Shown: piece after piece, positions 21,798 to 30,740 of the stretch
Layout of the letters: every line of letters begins with the position of its first letter
Position numbering within the stretch: the stretch's first letter is position 1
Origin: Candidatus Kapaibacterium sp.
GTDB lineage: Bacteria; Bacteroidota; Ignavibacteria; Kapaibacteriales; WFXC01
Direction of reading: 5' to 3'
Assembly: GCA_015490805.1 (NCBI GenBank)
Contig: WFXC01000014.1
Coordinates: 116,812 to 180,811 of the forward strand
Length of the DNA stretch: 64,000 nt
The notes under the pieces: generated by a model
What the model was told of the DNA's origin: nothing
What the model saw: only the letters and a program-made list of their open reading frames with translations
Databases searched by the model: none
Program-made: the position numbers and the translations under genes

Positions 21798-22334
21798 TTA
21801 TCGAAAATTTTTCCACATCATCGATGGAACTGGCTGTCGGGTCTTGTCAGCATACTTTGCCGATTCTTTGCGATGGTACGGTTTCAAAACCTTACCCTTC
21901 ACCTCAAAGTAAATCAATTGTCCGATCGGCATCCCAGCATACACTCGAACAGGCTTACGCACCGAAATTTCCAACGTCCACGTATTACAGAATCCAACAT
22001 CTCCCTTGCCCGCCGTTGCGTGAATATCAATCCCCAGGCGCCCAACACTGGATTTACCCTCCAGGAAAGGCACGTGGCAATGCGTTTCCGTGTACTCTTC
22101 CGTTACCCCTAGGTATAGTTCATCTGGTTGCAGCACCAAGCCTTCCGGCGGAATTTCGATATACCGAACCTTCGGTGGCACCTTTGCATCCAGTATTTCA
22201 TCTTCGTAAACAGCTAAAACTTTACCGAGATGCACGTCATAGCTATTCGATCCCAGGCACTCCGGTCGGAATGGATCGATGACAATGGTCCCTTTGCGAA
22301 TTTCTTCCAGAATCTGCGAATCCGACAGAATCAC
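21798..22334 (-). CDS. dcd: dCTP deaminase
   Basis: 178 residues, GTG start with GGGAAG upstream. It deaminates dCTP to dUTP (trimeric dUTPase-fold enzyme), feeding dTMP synthesis. Motifs: SDSQILEEIRKGTIVIDPF, GSNSYDVHLG, the active-site run EGKSSVGRLGIDIHATAGKGD, then VGFCNTWTLEISV with the catalytic Glu, and GMPIGQLIYFEV. The HATAGKGDVGF version is the short form common in Bacteroidota and differs from enterobacterial HVTAHRIDPGW; whether it also hydrolyses dUTP cannot be told. It lies between rodA and the DUF1684 gene on the same strand. Confidence 0.92.
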   Translation of the reverse strand: MILSDSQILEEIRKGTIVIDPFRPECLGSNSYDVHLGKVLAVYEDEILDAKVPPKVRYIEIPPEGLVLQPDELYLGVTEEYTETHCHVPFLEGKSSVGRLGIDIHATAGKGDVGFCNTWTLEISVRKPVRVYAGMPIGQLIYFEVKGKVLKPYHRKESAKYADKTRQPVPSMMWKNFR

Positions 22335-22364
22335 CGTTTGACTTCCCTATTTATCCCACTGTTC

Positions 22365-23594
22365 CTACACCACTTTCCGCTGCTGCCGCGCTACATTCAA
22401 CACCAGTCCAACAGCGGCAAAATTCACGATCAGCGCAGAACCGCCAGCACTTAAAAACGGCAATGGAATACCGACAACGGGCACCCATCCCAGTGCCATT
22501 CCGATATTTACCACCACGTGATAAAACCACAAAGATAAAATCCCAATCACGAGCATCGACTCAAACACAGACCGGGTTTTTCTAATCAGGCGTAGCAGTC
22601 GCCAGAAGAGAAAACCATAAATACCCAGCAACGTCACTCCGCCAGCAAATCCAAACTCTTCTGCCGGAACACAAAAAATAAAATCTGTCCACTGCTTCGG
22701 GATGTACCGCAACTGTGTCTGGGTTCCTTCCAAGAATCCTTTGCCCAGAAGGCCGCCGCTGCCCACAGCAATCATCGATTGAATGACGTGGTAACCACTG
22801 CCATAAGGATCAACGTACGGATCCAAAAACGCATCAATCCGCTGCTTTTGATGAGGTTTTAGCACGTGCTGATACACCCAGCGTACCGAGGACGCCGCTG
22901 CTATATTGAGCAGCAGCACCATTAACAATGCAATAACGGACCGACGTTCGAAGATCCAGAACAACAGTAACACTCCTCCTAAGATAATAGCGCCAACAAT
23001 CAACGCTACATCTCCCAGGAGCGACAGAAGCATAGCAAAAGGAAGAGAAACTAGGAGGAACAATAGCAGCAAATCCATTCCTCCCCATAGACTCATCCCC
23101 GTAGCAATAGCGAAGAAAACGGAGGCCGAGCCGAAATCCGGCTGGAGTAGAATCAGCAGAACTGGCAATGCTGTAATTCCTGCCACCACCAATGCATCTC
23201 TGACCGTTTGCAGCGAAACTTCAGGTCGATGCACGTATGCCGCCAGAAATAAAATTGTCCCCAACTTTGCAAACTCTGCTGGCTGCAAGGACAATCCACC
23301 GATAACCAACCAGCTACGGGCACCGTAGACAACTTTCCCCACAACTAACACAGCGAGCAACAACAAGATCGATATTCCATACGCTCCCAATGCCCAGTGT
23401 CGCAACATCTGAATTGGCAGTAACCACAGCACCAACGCCACCACAATGCCCACGGCACCAAAAGACAACTGCTTCACAAAATACACCTGCAATGCAGCCG
23501 TATGGGTTGCACTATAGATAGAGAGCAATCCGATCCCAAAAAGCAGCAACACGGGGAGTATAATGCTTACCTCTGTCCACTGCCCTTTCCGCAT
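22365..23594 (-). CDS. rodA: SEDS glycosyltransferase RodA
   Basis: About 409 residues, ten predicted membrane helices. ATG 23594 follows the purC TAG at once (TAGTGATG); an in-frame GTG at 23597 is the alternative. SEDS motifs: LLSIYSATHTAALQ, YGARSWLVIGGLSLQPAEFAKLG, LLQPDFGSASVF, KQRIDAFLDPYVDPYGSGYHVIQSM, GSGGLLGKGFLEGTQTQLRYI, PKQWTDFIFCVPAEEFGF and GIPLPFLSAGGSALI. The GTQTQL and SGYHVIQS forms are typical of RodA rather than FtsW. It would drive cell-wall elongation with a class B PBP (mrdA), which is not present here, and mreBCD are also absent. Confidence 0.9.
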   Translation of the reverse strand: MRKGQWTEVSIILPVLLLFGIGLLSIYSATHTAALQVYFVKQLSFGAVGIVVALVLWLLPIQMLRHWALGAYGISILLLLAVLVVGKVVYGARSWLVIGGLSLQPAEFAKLGTILFLAAYVHRPEVSLQTVRDALVVAGITALPVLLILLQPDFGSASVFFAIATGMSLWGGMDLLLLFLLVSLPFAMLLSLLGDVALIVGAIILGGVLLLFWIFERRSVIALLMVLLLNIAAASSVRWVYQHVLKPHQKQRIDAFLDPYVDPYGSGYHVIQSMIAVGSGGLLGKGFLEGTQTQLRYIPKQWTDFIFCVPAEEFGFAGGVTLLGIYGFLFWRLLRLIRKTRSVFESMLVIGILSLWFYHVVVNIGMALGWVPVVGIPLPFLSAGGSALIVNFAAVGLVLNVARQQRKVV

Positions 23595-23596
23595 CA

Positions 23597-24505
23597 CTAA
23601 TCACAAATACTTTGAGTGTCCCACTGCATCCCTGTAACCATCTCAAATAATTGACGATACCGCTTTGCCATCTTCCGGACAACATAAGATGGCAACTCAA
23701 TGGGTGTTTGCCGATCCCACTCTTTCAAAGTACCCAGATAATCACGCAGCACCTGCTTATCAAAAAAAGCAGACCGCCTTCCCTGCTCGTAATCTGCTGA
23801 GCGCCAAAACCGGGAAGAATCCGGCGTCAACACCTCATCGATGAGCAGCAACCGATGTTGAGCATCGAAACCAAATTCGAACTTAGTATCCACCAAGATC
23901 AGCGACCGTTGTGCCAGATAATCCGCAGCGTAATGGTAGAGCCAGAGTGAACGTTGCCGCAGTTGCTCTGCCAATGTTTCTCCGTAATGGTTCTGAAGCT
24001 GTTCAAATGAGACATTCTGATCGTGTCCATTGTGCACCTTCAGAGCGGGGGTAAAGATTGGTTCTGGCAAACGATCTCCATACTGTAACCCCGCTGGAAG
24101 TTGGACACCACCCACGCTGCCAGTTTGCTGGTATTCCTTCCATCCCGATCCTACCAGATATCCTCGCACCACACACTCTACCATTATTGGCTGCGCTTTT
24201 TGAACGATCATCGATCGTCCCTGCAGCAAATCGCGATAAGGTTCACACGCACGCGGAAAGTGCTGAAAGTTGCAGGTGACAAAATGATTGAGAACCTCGC
24301 TCTCTAACCTCTGGAACCAGAAAGTGGACAGCGCAGTGAGAATTTTTCCTTTTTCTGGAATTGGTGTTGTTAATACCACATCAAAAGCCGATACTCGATC
24401 CGTTGCAACAATCAAAAGATGTTCGCCAAGATCGTAAACATCTCGAACTTTGCCCCGCCGAATTAAAGGGAAGGTTTCTATGTGAGTAGCTGCTACCGTA
24501 TTCAT
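23597..24505 (-). CDS. purC: SAICAR synthetase
   Basis: 302 residues, the longer PurC form (~300 residues, like fungal ADE1) rather than the ~240-residue enterobacterial one. It joins CAIR and aspartate with ATP in purine synthesis. Motifs: RRGKVRDVYDLGEHLLIVATDRVSAFDVVL (as blocks RRGKVRDVYD and ATDRVSAFD), PIPEKGKILTALSTFWF, VECVVRGYLVGSGWKEYQ, PEPIFTPALK, LILVDTKFEFGFD, LIDEVLTPDSSRFW. Start ATG 24505 overlaps the stop of the VWA-OmpA gene (ATGA), and rodA follows directly, so the three are probably one transcript despite unrelated roles. Confidence 0.95.
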   Translation of the reverse strand: MNTVAATHIETFPLIRRGKVRDVYDLGEHLLIVATDRVSAFDVVLTTPIPEKGKILTALSTFWFQRLESEVLNHFVTCNFQHFPRACEPYRDLLQGRSMIVQKAQPIMVECVVRGYLVGSGWKEYQQTGSVGGVQLPAGLQYGDRLPEPIFTPALKVHNGHDQNVSFEQLQNHYGETLAEQLRQRSLWLYHYAADYLAQRSLILVDTKFEFGFDAQHRLLLIDEVLTPDSSRFWRSADYEQGRRSAFFDKQVLRDYLGTLKEWDRQTPIELPSYVVRKMAKRYRQLFEMVTGMQWDTQSICD

Positions 24506-25920
24506 CGTGCAATGATGACAAATTCTGTTCGACGATTTTTTTGCCGATTCTCTTCCGTATCATTCGGAGCAACTGGACGACTCATCCCAAAGCCTCGCCA
24601 GCGAACCTGCTCTGGGGAAACTCCTCGCTGAATCAATGCTTCTGCGACCACTCGTGCTCGCTGCTCCGACAGCCGCTGATTAAACTCGATGCCGCCAATA
24701 TTGTCCGTATGTCCCTGCACTTCGATTTTAATGTTGGGATTGCGGATAAGGAACTGAGCGATCTCATCAATAATGCGGTAGGATTCAGGACGTAATGTCG
24801 CCTTGCCAAAGTCGAAATAAATTTTCTCGGTCACAAACCGTGTTCCCACAGTATCAAAAGGAGAAAGCGGCGTTTTATCGTAGCTGGCTTCTGCCATAAG
24901 ATGTTGCTGGTGATAGCGCATACGCAATTGCACATAGTGCCGTCCCGCAAACCGTGGTGGTTGATAGGTCACAACGTAGTAATTGCGCAATCCTCCATAG
25001 ATGTCATAAAAAATTGCCTCCAGCTCACGTTCAGAGTATGCCTTATAATATTTGCCCCCAGTATACTCGGCCAAATTGCGGAGCAGGCGATCATTGGTAT
25101 ATCCAAATCCAATTGGGAAAATCCGGATTTTGTGTTTTGTAGCAAATTGAACAATTTGTGCATCGGTTATTTCCGAGGCGTTATCATAGCCATCGGCAAA
25201 CAGCACCAAAATCTTGGTATACCGATCGGGCAAATCAGCAATCAACTGCATCGAACGAAAAATGGCATCGTACAGCGCTGTATAAAGACCGAAGCCTTTG
25301 AGTCCCTGCCGTTGATACCGCGACAGAATAACATCCTTATTTCCAGAAAGTGGCACCTCAACGACGGTTTTATTGTCAAACTTCACTACCGCCATCAAAT
25401 CATATGGGCGTTTCAATTCCAGAAACCGCTGTGCCGCTTCCTGAACCGTTTCAATAACGCCTGCCATTGATCCACCGTGATCCAGGGCAACAACAATGGC
25501 ATAGGGCAGAGAATCCCGTTCTCCAACTTCGCGGACCGTGAAGGGAATATTCCGAACCGTATCAGGACCAATCCGCTCCTGCAGAGAGTGCCACACCGGA
25601 GGAAGGGAATCGCAATACGGCGGCGCCAGATGGGTAACGATATACCCAGCCGTATCAAAGACACGCACATACAGGCGGATTTCCCGTGGATAGTCTTCCG
25701 CCTCTAATTTCCAGATTTCCACGTCCAGCCGATCCGTGGAATCCAGACTATCCACCATCTTAAACCCCCTGATCAGCCGTTGTAACTGGAAGGGGCGATC
25801 AGGAGTAAGAGCATAATCCTGTTGCATCAAAGCAAAGCCACGCTGCGGCGGCGCCGTAGTGCAACTCCAGAGAAATACAGCCAGAAGAACAGACAACCCC
25901 AAAACAGTGATAGACTTCAT
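24502..25920 (-). CDS. Lipoprotein with VWA and OmpA domains
   Basis: 472 residues: lipoprotein signal MKSITVLGLS...FLWSC (Cys 20), a short linker, a VWA domain (~residues 140-325) and an OmpA/Pal-type peptidoglycan-binding domain (~360-470; IYFDFGKATLRPESYRIID, VQGHTDNIGG, NQRLSEQRARVV, GFGMSRPVAPNDTEENRQKNRR). The metal site is altered: the DxSxS position reads D147-H-G-G-S151, so the middle Ser is Gly, while the Thr (GLYTALYDA) and second Asp (FADGYDN) are kept. Likely an outer-membrane lipoprotein tethered to peptidoglycan that binds a protein ligand in the periplasm. Its ends overlap purC and the O-methyltransferase by 4 bp each. Confidence 0.85.
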   Translation of the reverse strand: MKSITVLGLSVLLAVFLWSCTTAPPQRGFALMQQDYALTPDRPFQLQRLIRGFKMVDSLDSTDRLDVEIWKLEAEDYPREIRLYVRVFDTAGYIVTHLAPPYCDSLPPVWHSLQERIGPDTVRNIPFTVREVGERDSLPYAIVVALDHGGSMAGVIETVQEAAQRFLELKRPYDLMAVVKFDNKTVVEVPLSGNKDVILSRYQRQGLKGFGLYTALYDAIFRSMQLIADLPDRYTKILVLFADGYDNASEITDAQIVQFATKHKIRIFPIGFGYTNDRLLRNLAEYTGGKYYKAYSERELEAIFYDIYGGLRNYYVVTYQPPRFAGRHYVQLRMRYHQQHLMAEASYDKTPLSPFDTVGTRFVTEKIYFDFGKATLRPESYRIIDEIAQFLIRNPNIKIEVQGHTDNIGGIEFNQRLSEQRARVVAEALIQRGVSPEQVRWRGFGMSRPVAPNDTEENRQKNRRTEFVIIAR

Positions 25921-26567
25921 TGTAATTTTACGGCGACAATCATACCATCACCAACGGGCACAATGCAACTGCGATACCGGGAATGCTGTTGCACAAAACG
26001 ATTGAATTCCTGCATTGCGTATACATCAGGGTCCGTAGATTGCTCATCGAGAATTTTTCCGCCCATCAACGCATTATCAGCCGCGATGATTCCACCAACT
26101 CGTACAACGGGATCCAGCAATTCCCAGTAATCTCGATATCCCGGCTTATCGGCGTCCAGAAAAGCAAAATCAACTGGTTGTGCGAAACGGAAGGCTCGCA
26201 ACTGCTGATGCGCATCACCAACGACAAGCTCCAGCCGCGCGGCAACTCCCATTTCCTCCGCTTTTTTGCGAATATATGCGGCATAGTCCGGATTTTTTTC
26301 AAATGCATACAGCACTCCATCTTCCGGTAGTACCCGGAGCATTCCCAGGGTAGAATATCCTGCTAATGATCCAATCTCGACAACCCGCTTTGCACCAATA
26401 ACGGTCAATAAGAACTGAATGCATGCCAATTGCTCCGGGGAAATGTGGATTTGTGGCATTCCCAGCTCAATCGACTGCTGTCGCAATTGCCGCAAAAAGG
26501 AATCTTCAGCTCCGCCAAACTCACACAAATATTGATACAGCTCTTCTGTTAACGGTACACCTTTCAT
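25917..26567 (-). CDS. Class I SAM-dependent O-methyltransferase
   Basis: 216 residues, the length and pattern of the COMT/CCoAOMT-like family. Motifs: AKRVVEIGSLAGYSTLGML (SAM-binding motif I, residues ~68-86), GVLYAFEKNPDYA (motif post-I), DFAFLDADKPGYRDYWELL (metal/catalytic DADK), then GGIIAADNALMGG (motif III with the metal-binding DN). Substrate is unknown; family members act on catechol-like or small hydroxylated acceptors. The stop overlaps the VWA-OmpA start (ATGA) and it is 11 bp downstream of the MlaD-like gene, so it is in the same - strand run. Confidence 0.85.
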   Translation of the reverse strand: MKGVPLTEELYQYLCEFGGAEDSFLRQLRQQSIELGMPQIHISPEQLACIQFLLTVIGAKRVVEIGSLAGYSTLGMLRVLPEDGVLYAFEKNPDYAAYIRKKAEEMGVAARLELVVGDAHQQLRAFRFAQPVDFAFLDADKPGYRDYWELLDPVVRVGGIIAADNALMGGKILDEQSTDPDVYAMQEFNRFVQQHSRYRSCIVPVGDGMIVAVKLQ

Positions 26568-26578
26568 TCTTGGGCTCC

Positions 26579-27520
26579 TTATGGTCGCGTCCCCAGTCGC
26601 ACGTTAACGTTAATGCCATACCGCTGCACCTGTTGCAGAAGCTGTCCCAATGTTTGCAGCACTGTGTCAATCTGCTGATTAAACTGAGGATCCTGCAACA
26701 AGCGCCCAACCAAGGTTTGATCAGACTGCAATTGCCGAAGCAACGGTCGAATTTCGGATAATGTTGTATCAAAACGCTGCAAAGATCGATGAAGTTGTTG
26801 CACCAGCACAGGAAGTTGTGTTGAGGTTTTCGCCAGATTTCCGAGCAATGTGTCAAGGGGCGATTGGCGAAGCAGCGTATCCAGACGCGCTACCAAATGC
26901 TTTGTCGATTGTAATGTTTGTTGTAATTGATCCTGATGCTCATCAAAAAACCGATCCAGGTTCATCGTCAACCGTTGCAAATTTTCAACCGTTCCTTGCA
27001 ACTGTCGAAGTGTTGCCGGTTGTAAGATCGTTGCATTTAACCGCCTTACCGCCTGATCCAAGTGGCTTAACACCCTGGCAGTCGAATCGATAAAGCGATA
27101 CGTAGCTGCCAACATCATTGGGATATCAACCCCCGTTTTTCCTTTCAAAGTATCTCCCCGACGAACCGGCGTATCGGAATGTCCGGGAAAGATCTCCACC
27201 TTTCGTCCCCCAGTAATCTCCAGCATTTGCAGCACAGGACGTGCATCAAGCATAATATCATCAAGGTGATCCATTCCAATTTTCACCAACACTCCCTGCG
27301 AAATGTTACGAAAATCCAGCACCACTCCCCGCTTAACCCCATTAACGGTCACTGGATCTCCCACTTCCAATCCTGGTGCCTGTGGAAATATAACATACAC
27401 AGGCTGCCAGGCAGCTTCAAATTGGATCCCACGCCCCAAGGTAATGCCCAGTACTACAGCAATCAGTGCGAGTACAACGAAAACTCCGACCTTAACCGCT
27501 GCCCGGTCTTCTGCAAACAC
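26579..27520 (-). CDS. MlaD/MCE-family lipid-transport protein
   Basis: 313 residues, GTG start. One N-terminal membrane helix (VGVFVVLALIAVVLGITLGRG), an MCE domain at ~residues 35-115 (VYVIFPQAPGLEVGDPVTVNGVKRG as blocks, with GDPVTVNGVKRGVV being diagnostic), then a long C-terminal coiled-coil rich in Gln and Leu (~130-300). The family binds lipids in the periplasm and moves them between membranes with an ABC transporter (MlaE/F). Neither partner is present in the window, so this is an orphan copy or its transporter is elsewhere. The long helical tail is of the kind that forms a tube or needle bridging the periplasm. Confidence 0.85.
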   Translation of the reverse strand: MFAEDRAAVKVGVFVVLALIAVVLGITLGRGIQFEAAWQPVYVIFPQAPGLEVGDPVTVNGVKRGVVLDFRNISQGVLVKIGMDHLDDIMLDARPVLQMLEITGGRKVEIFPGHSDTPVRRGDTLKGKTGVDIPMMLAATYRFIDSTARVLSHLDQAVRRLNATILQPATLRQLQGTVENLQRLTMNLDRFFDEHQDQLQQTLQSTKHLVARLDTLLRQSPLDTLLGNLAKTSTQLPVLVQQLHRSLQRFDTTLSEIRPLLRQLQSDQTLVGRLLQDPQFNQQIDTVLQTLGQLLQQVQRYGINVNVRLGTRP

Positions 27521-27619
27521 GGAACTTTTCCCGCCTCATCTTACGTACTTATCAGTGGTGATAACGGTTCGAGTTGCAAATTCGTGAATTCTCAGCTTCA
27601 ATAACGAATCAGGAACAAC

Positions 27620-28066
27620 TTAGAAAGGCAACTCCTCATCGGTTTCGGCACCGGTATCGAAAGCATCATCTGGAAAATCCGTCGCATCTGGAGGCGGTGT
27701 TCCAGTGTCGGGCGTTCCCAGTCCTTCGCGATCCTTGCGCTCCAGAATGAGCATATTCTCCGCGATAATCTCTGTGATGTATCGCTTCTTTCCCTCACGA
27801 TCCTCATACGAGCGAGATCGCAACTTCCCTTCAATATACAACCGCGTACCTTTCTTAACCAACTCTTGGATGATTTCTGCCAATCGTTGCCAGGCAACGA
27901 TATTATGCCAATCGGTTCGCTCCTTCAGATTCCCATCCTTATCTTTCCACACCTCTGAGGTTGCCAACGGAAAGGTGGCAATAGCAGTTCCCGCCGCTGT
28001 GTACCGGATCACTGGATCTTTCCCCACGTTTCCGATCAAAATCACCTTATTCACGCTTCGTGACAT
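27620..28066 (-). CDS. ssb: Single-stranded DNA-binding protein
   Basis: 148 residues from ATG 28066 (MSRSVNKVILIGNVGKDP), the canonical SSB start; the open frame extends to 28111 but those 15 residues are not SSB-like. OB fold: NKVILIGNVGKDPVIRYT, ATFPLATSE, ERTDWHNIVAWQRLAEI, KGTRLYIEGKLRSRSYED, ITEIIAENMLIL. The C-terminus is acidic and ends DEELPF, the tip that recruits replication and repair partners. GGGAAAG lies ~8 nt upstream. Monocistronic by appearance, ~100 bp from the MlaD-like gene downstream and ~140 bp from the flagellar genes upstream. Confidence 0.95.
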   Translation of the reverse strand: MSRSVNKVILIGNVGKDPVIRYTAAGTAIATFPLATSEVWKDKDGNLKERTDWHNIVAWQRLAEIIQELVKKGTRLYIEGKLRSRSYEDREGKKRYITEIIAENMLILERKDREGLGTPDTGTPPPDATDFPDDAFDTGAETDEELPF

Positions 28067-28208
28067 CCGAACTTTCCCATCGTTTGTGAAACTCGCTTCC
28101 CGACATCCCAAAATTACAACTTTCTTGTAAATTACGAAACGAACTGCGGGGGGAAATATTCACAACCCCTTAGGGTAGAAGGAGTGGCAACGATAGATTG
28201 AAGGCACG

Positions 28209-28505
28209 TTATTTGATGGTAATATCACGATTAAAGACTAAACGTAAGATTCTTGAGGCAGTCTCCCGAATAATCTCGGGACGATTGTAGAAGCCAGCAT
28301 TCACCTGACTCTGTACTTGTCGCAGCCGTTCTGTATTCTGCACCTCCTGAACTCGCTTTGCTTCTTTCGATAATTCCAAAATATCTTCTTGCTGTCGCGC
28401 CTGCACTTCCGAGGCCGGATCTTCGAGTGCCACTTTTTTGTCCTTGGGATTCACTCCAACCTTTGGCGCTTGCAATGGCCCTGATGGAGAAATGCGATCT
28501 ACCAT
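28209..28505 (-). CDS. FlgM-like anti-sigma-28 factor (candidate)
   Basis: 98 residues. The C-terminal half follows the FlgM pattern: DILELSKEAKRVQ, a short gap, RLRQVQSQVNAGFYN, then RETASRILRLVF, corresponding to the FlgM helices that hold FliA (consensus LSxxAxxL ... RVxxIxxxIxxGxY ... IAxxIL). The N-terminus (IDRISPSGP-like) is disordered in character, as expected of FlgM. It is the last gene of the fliS-fliD-flaG run, and the flagellin gene upstream has a sigma-28-type promoter, which supports the role: it would hold FliA inactive until exported through the flagellum. Short length makes the call tentative. Confidence 0.6.
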   Translation of the reverse strand: MVDRISPSGPLQAPKVGVNPKDKKVALEDPASEVQARQQEDILELSKEAKRVQEVQNTERLRQVQSQVNAGFYNRPEIIRETASRILRLVFNRDITIK

Positions 28506-28510
28506 TTTGA

Positions 28511-28867
28511 TTATCCCTGCTGTCTGTTTTTCTCTTGATATCGTAATACCTGCTTCTGTTTTTGCCGCTGCAACAACTGCTGTTTCAATAAATTTATCCT
28601 TTGCCCAAGTTGTTTCACGATTTTCCGGTCAATGTCTTGTATAGTATCGACTCGCTGCTTCCAAACTTTAATCTGCTCTGCTGTCCAAGGAACACCAGAG
28701 TGAAAAATTGCTGCTTTCAATTGCTGTAGGACTTCCTCTCGCTGTTGATACAAGACCTTCGCTCGATCCAGCGAAATTGCACGCTCACCCTCTACCCATT
28801 TAACAATATCGTGAGTTAACTGTTCCACCCGAATAAGCAACTGCTCAACGTTTTCAGACGCGAGCAT
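28511..28867 (-). CDS. Flagellar-cluster helical protein, FliT/FlgN-like
   Basis: 118 residues, all helical, with heptad-like patterns (VEQLLIRVEQLTHDIVKWVE; VLYQQREEVLQQLKAAI; RKIVKQLGQRINLLKQQLL). Size, composition and position after fliD-flaG are those of FliT- or FlgN-type export chaperones for the filament cap or hook-associated proteins, which are too diverged to identify by eye. The start overlaps the flaG stop by 14 bp, and the next gene begins 5 bp after its end. The basic, Gln-rich tail (RQKQKQVLRYQEKNRQQG) is unusual for FliT. Confidence 0.55.
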   Translation of the reverse strand: MLASENVEQLLIRVEQLTHDIVKWVEGERAISLDRAKVLYQQREEVLQQLKAAIFHSGVPWTAEQIKVWKQRVDTIQDIDRKIVKQLGQRINLLKQQLLQRQKQKQVLRYQEKNRQQG

Positions 28868-29270
28868 CAGTAACTAACCCTTCTCGAACTTTGCCCAAAA
28901 TATATTGGGCAATCTTGAGAGATTGTTCTGGGGGTAATTGCACAATGACGTCTTTTGTTTCCGTATCGATAATCCGCAGAACAATCTTCTTAGTTGCTTT
29001 ATCAACCATAAACTGCACCATCCGATCCCGCGCTAATACTTGCTGGAGTTCTTCAGCAATTTTCGAAAAATCCAACGATGGCTGAGCAGAAGCGGACACT
29101 GTATCACTCTGTCCTTCCCGCGATACTCGCTCTCCCCGTGCTCGCGACAGTCGCTGCTGCTGCTTCTGTGTCTCTGATACAACAGTTGGCTTTTGAGGCT
29201 CTAACTGTACAGCGTCTACTTCAGAAGGAGCAACAACTACCAAGGGCGGAATCGTCTCAACTTGAACCAT
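28854..29270 (-). CDS. flaG: FlaG family flagellar protein
   Basis: 138 residues. The last ~70 match FlaG: MVQFMVDKATKKIVLRIID, then TETKDVIVQLPPEQSLKIAQYIL, i.e. the FxVDxxTxxxVVxVxDxxTxEVIRQIPPExxL pattern. The first ~65 residues are polar and low in complexity. FlaG influences filament length and is usually next to fliD, as here (16 bp downstream of it). ATG at 29270 starts the only sensible frame. Confidence 0.85.
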   Translation of the reverse strand: MVQVETIPPLVVVAPSEVDAVQLEPQKPTVVSETQKQQQRLSRARGERVSREGQSDTVSASAQPSLDFSKIAEELQQVLARDRMVQFMVDKATKKIVLRIIDTETKDVIVQLPPEQSLKIAQYILGKVREGLVTDARV

Positions 29271-29285
29271 CGATGATGCTCCCCT

Positions 29286-30734
29286 TTATGATAGATTCCC
29301 CACGCCACTGTTGAGATTAAAATTAGCTAATCCAAAAGAAAAGCTCGACAGTAATTGCAACTGCTGCTGCGCTTGGATATACAGGTTCAGCATCGATGTA
29401 TACTGATCGGCTACATTTTGCAATTCATCGTTGAGCCGTTCTTCCAAAGTATCAATGCGCTCATTGATATTCTCAATCTGAGAGGATATGCTTTCCTTAC
29501 GCGCAGTCAGCAATCCAGAATCACCGACAAACGAGGAAACTTTGGCATCAACTGCCTGAGCAAAATCTTCAAACAACTGGGCAACAGCAGCGGCATTGGT
29601 ACTCACGGCGGTTTCAAACGTGTCCATATCAGAGATAGCCAGTGTTCCATCATCGTTAATGGTAATGCCCACATCTCGGAGATATTTATATGTGCCAGTG
29701 CCAACGGCACTGCTTGCCAGCGTCCGAAGATCAGTCTTGAGCACTCGGAGGGCAAAATCGCTTTGGAGAATGCTGTCATTACTTTCCAACTTTTTCAACA
29801 CATTGTTGTAAGCATCCAGCAGTGGTTGCACATTGTTTTTGACACCTTCAGCATTTACAGAAACATTCATCGTCACGTCCGGATCACCGGGATCCTGAGC
29901 TTTCTTTAAGGTGAGCGTAACCCCTGAAAGTACATCATTGACCGTATTGGCTTCACGAACGATCGTAATTCCATTCAATTCGAACTCCGCATTCAGATCG
30001 GCTGTATCAGCAATCCCGTATCCAGCTGCCGAGCTGGTAAAAGTTGTCCGATTTGCGGGATCAGCAAACAATGATGTAGTCATTCCCAAATTCGCCAATA
30101 CCCCATCCGGATCAGTAAAAGTGATCGCATTGCTCTGCCCGGTCTCCTTTGCCGTTAATGTTAACCGCACCGTGGAACTAGTATCCTTGACGGCGGCTGC
30201 TGTCACCCCAACATCACTGGAAGCATTAATCGCATCCGCAATTTTCTGGATCGCCTGTTCAAACGTTTCAGTTCCATCAAATGTGACGCTAATAGTCGTT
30301 GAGGAACCATTCACAATCAGATCGAAACTTTTTGTTCCCGCTGAATATCCACTGGCATCGGCAGCCGTTTTTTGATCCGATACTAAGAAATCTGCACTGG
30401 CTAATCGATTGACGCGAATGGTATAGAAGCCAACACTGGCTGATGAGGTTGCAGATGCCGTAATTACACTGGCATCAGATACTGTAACGGCTTTCGCCTG
30501 AAATTTGGAAATACTGGTATTGGTGTCACTAAAAACGGCCAATTGCGATGACAACCCATTCAGATCCGATAATAGGGTGGAATAAAATGTCGAACGCTGC
30601 TGTAACTGTGTTCGCTCATTTCTTAGCGTATCAATGGGTTGACTCCGGCTCTTTCGATATGCCTCCAGCAGTTGTTCTAATGGGGTCGTAGATTCACTAC
30701 CGCCTATTCCTGGAAGTGTGAACAAGTTTGCCAT
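29286..30734 (-). CDS. fliD: Flagellar filament cap protein
   Basis: 482 residues, a normal FliD length. It caps the growing filament and guides flagellin folding outside the cell. N-terminal FliD_N (~10-105; PLEQLLEAYRKSRSQPIDTL, LNGLSSQLAVFSD), a variable Thr/Ser-rich middle (~110-235), and FliD_C (~240-470; LNGITIVREANTVNDVLSGVTLTL, LLDAYNNVLKKLESND, GTYKYLRDVGITINDDGTLAI, ending with a helical INERIDTLEERLNDELQ coiled coil). It sits 6 bp downstream of fliS and 15 bp upstream of flaG, one late flagellar operon. Confidence 0.95.
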   Translation of the reverse strand: MANLFTLPGIGGSESTTPLEQLLEAYRKSRSQPIDTLRNERTQLQQRSTFYSTLLSDLNGLSSQLAVFSDTNTSISKFQAKAVTVSDASVITASATSSASVGFYTIRVNRLASADFLVSDQKTAADASGYSAGTKSFDLIVNGSSTTISVTFDGTETFEQAIQKIADAINASSDVGVTAAAVKDTSSTVRLTLTAKETGQSNAITFTDPDGVLANLGMTTSLFADPANRTTFTSSAAGYGIADTADLNAEFELNGITIVREANTVNDVLSGVTLTLKKAQDPGDPDVTMNVSVNAEGVKNNVQPLLDAYNNVLKKLESNDSILQSDFALRVLKTDLRTLASSAVGTGTYKYLRDVGITINDDGTLAISDMDTFETAVSTNAAAVAQLFEDFAQAVDAKVSSFVGDSGLLTARKESISSQIENINERIDTLEERLNDELQNVADQYTSMLNLYIQAQQQLQLLSSFSFGLANFNLNSGVGNLS

Positions 30735-30740
30735 TGCCTA

